A stretch of 64,000 bases of DNA from assembly GCA_900129675.1 (NCBI GenBank), contig FSRD01000001.1, positions 485,501 to 549,500 of the forward strand, read 5' to 3'. This DNA is from Bradyrhizobium erythrophlei. GTDB taxonomy: Bacteria > Pseudomonadota > Alphaproteobacteria > Rhizobiales > Xanthobacteraceae. The notes below the pieces were generated by a model. It had not been told where the DNA came from. It saw only the letters and a program-made list of their open reading frames with translations, and ran no database searches. A program made the translations under genes and the position numbers. Below, piece after piece: positions 63,538-64,000 of this stretch. Each line of letters begins with the position of its first letter. Position 1 is the stretch's first letter.

Positions 63538-63849
63538 TCGTTTCTCGCAAAGGGCCTGCAGCAGACCCGGATCGCTTTGTCTCCTGCCGGGCCGTCGTGT
63601 GCAAGCGCCCAATCCTATCACATCTCAAAGCAGTTAACCCGCGCGGTTGTGCGCTGCAATACCAGGCGCTCCCCCCGCATTGATCCAGCGCAAACACGAG
63701 GCTTCGGTGGACGAAAAGCGAAAGGGCCAAAAGTCGTATTGGGGCGGGTTTCACAGCGATGTTACCTTAACTCCGGAGCCTGCGCTCAATCCGGCCAAGA
63801 TCGGCGCACGGGCAAGCTTGGCATCAATGCTTTCGGGGAGCGAACCAAA
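63538..63849. other. Divergent intergenic region
   Basis: About 310 bases between the LuxR regulator and the transporter gene at the window edge. It probably contains both promoters. No hairpin or box could be assigned. Confidence 0.4.
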
Positions 63850-64000
63850 ATGTCTACCATGACTGCAACTTCAGCCAGGACCGGAGGAATGACCAAGGAC
63901 GAACGTTTCGTCATTCTGGCTTCCTCGCTCGGCACCGTCTTCGAATGGTACGATTTCTACCTGTACGGATCGCTCGCCCCGATCATCGGCGCGCAGTTCT
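63850..64000 (+). CDS. MFS transporter (metabolite:H+ symporter type), N-terminus only
   Basis: A GGGGAG ribosome-binding site precedes the ATG. The visible 50 residues include TKDERFVILASSLGTVFEWYDFYLYG, the signature first helix of the MHS/ProP/ShiA group (G-T-x-x-EWYDFYLYG). These carry carboxylates, betaines or aromatic acids with protons. The gene runs off the window. It is divergent from a LuxR-type regulator whose kinase partner has a transporter-like sensor, so it may be one of its targets. Confidence 0.9.
   Translation, partial: MSTMTATSARTGGMTKDERFVILASSLGTVFEWYDFYLYGSLAPIIGAQF

Overview
The window reads as the chromosome of a Bradyrhizobium-like alphaproteobacterium. The evidence is several Rhizobiales-type porins that begin MKMVKS and then run [13 protein letters not shown], the murA / DUF2948 / hisD / UPF0262 / low-molecular-weight phosphatase / maf / yacG gene order, a hemA of the 5-aminolevulinate synthase type with a perfect FixK/FNR box upstream, FixJ/LuxR-type regulators, two Tat-type signal peptides and many GC-rich palindromic intergenic repeats. 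No rRNA and no CRISPR array was seen. Two tRNAs are present: Phe(GAA) and Thr(GGT).

Layout. 1-2.9 kb: the end of an acyltransferase, an AraC-type DNA-binding domain, an LssY-C protein and a small secreted protein. 2.9-5.9 kb: a two-component system of a kinase with a periplasmic ABC-binding-protein-like sensor, a FixJ-type regulator and a lone receiver. 6.4-11.1 kb: a sulfatase module of a formylglycine-generating enzyme followed by two exported arylsulfatases, so the maturase sits next to its likely substrates. 11.4-25.1 kb: a mosaic accessory region. It has a frameshifted porin, a tyrosine integrase, a compact protein carrying the sequence motifs of family-A polymerases, a serine recombinase, small hypothetical genes, an intact second porin, a broken N-terminal relative of the polymerase-like protein, a large sensor-adenylate cyclase, a recombinase remnant, a porin 3' remnant and tRNA-Phe.

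25.5-33.7 kb: mostly core genes on the minus strand, namely a Bug-type binding protein, yacG, maf, an amidase, a phosphatase, UPF0262, hisD, DUF2948 and murA, separated by palindromic repeats. 33.9-39.6 kb: hydrolases, an NAD-binding protein, a membrane protein, a UBP-type zinc finger and a cyclic-nucleotide-domain/thioredoxin-reductase-like flavoprotein that lacks the redox CxxC. 40-47 kb: tRNA-Thr, a third porin, MarR, an atypical alpha/beta hydrolase and a GH16-GH1 beta-glucan operon. 47-56 kb: small proteins, an Omp25-like beta-barrel protein, a chemoreceptor, an MBL-fold hydrolase and a SAM-cyclase-ATPase-TPR regulator, followed by gene remnants. 56-64 kb: a MarR/SDR pair with a palindromic operator, hemA, a transporter-like hybrid histidine kinase, a LuxR response regulator and the start of an MFS transporter.

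The most unusual item is the 352-residue polymerase-like protein at 15356-16414. It has a GRLxS element and motifs A, B and C in the family-A order, lies in an integrase/recombinase island, and has a decayed relative 4 kb away. The second notable signal is a small hairpin conserved upstream of all three porin copies, with flanking arms that change in a compensating way.
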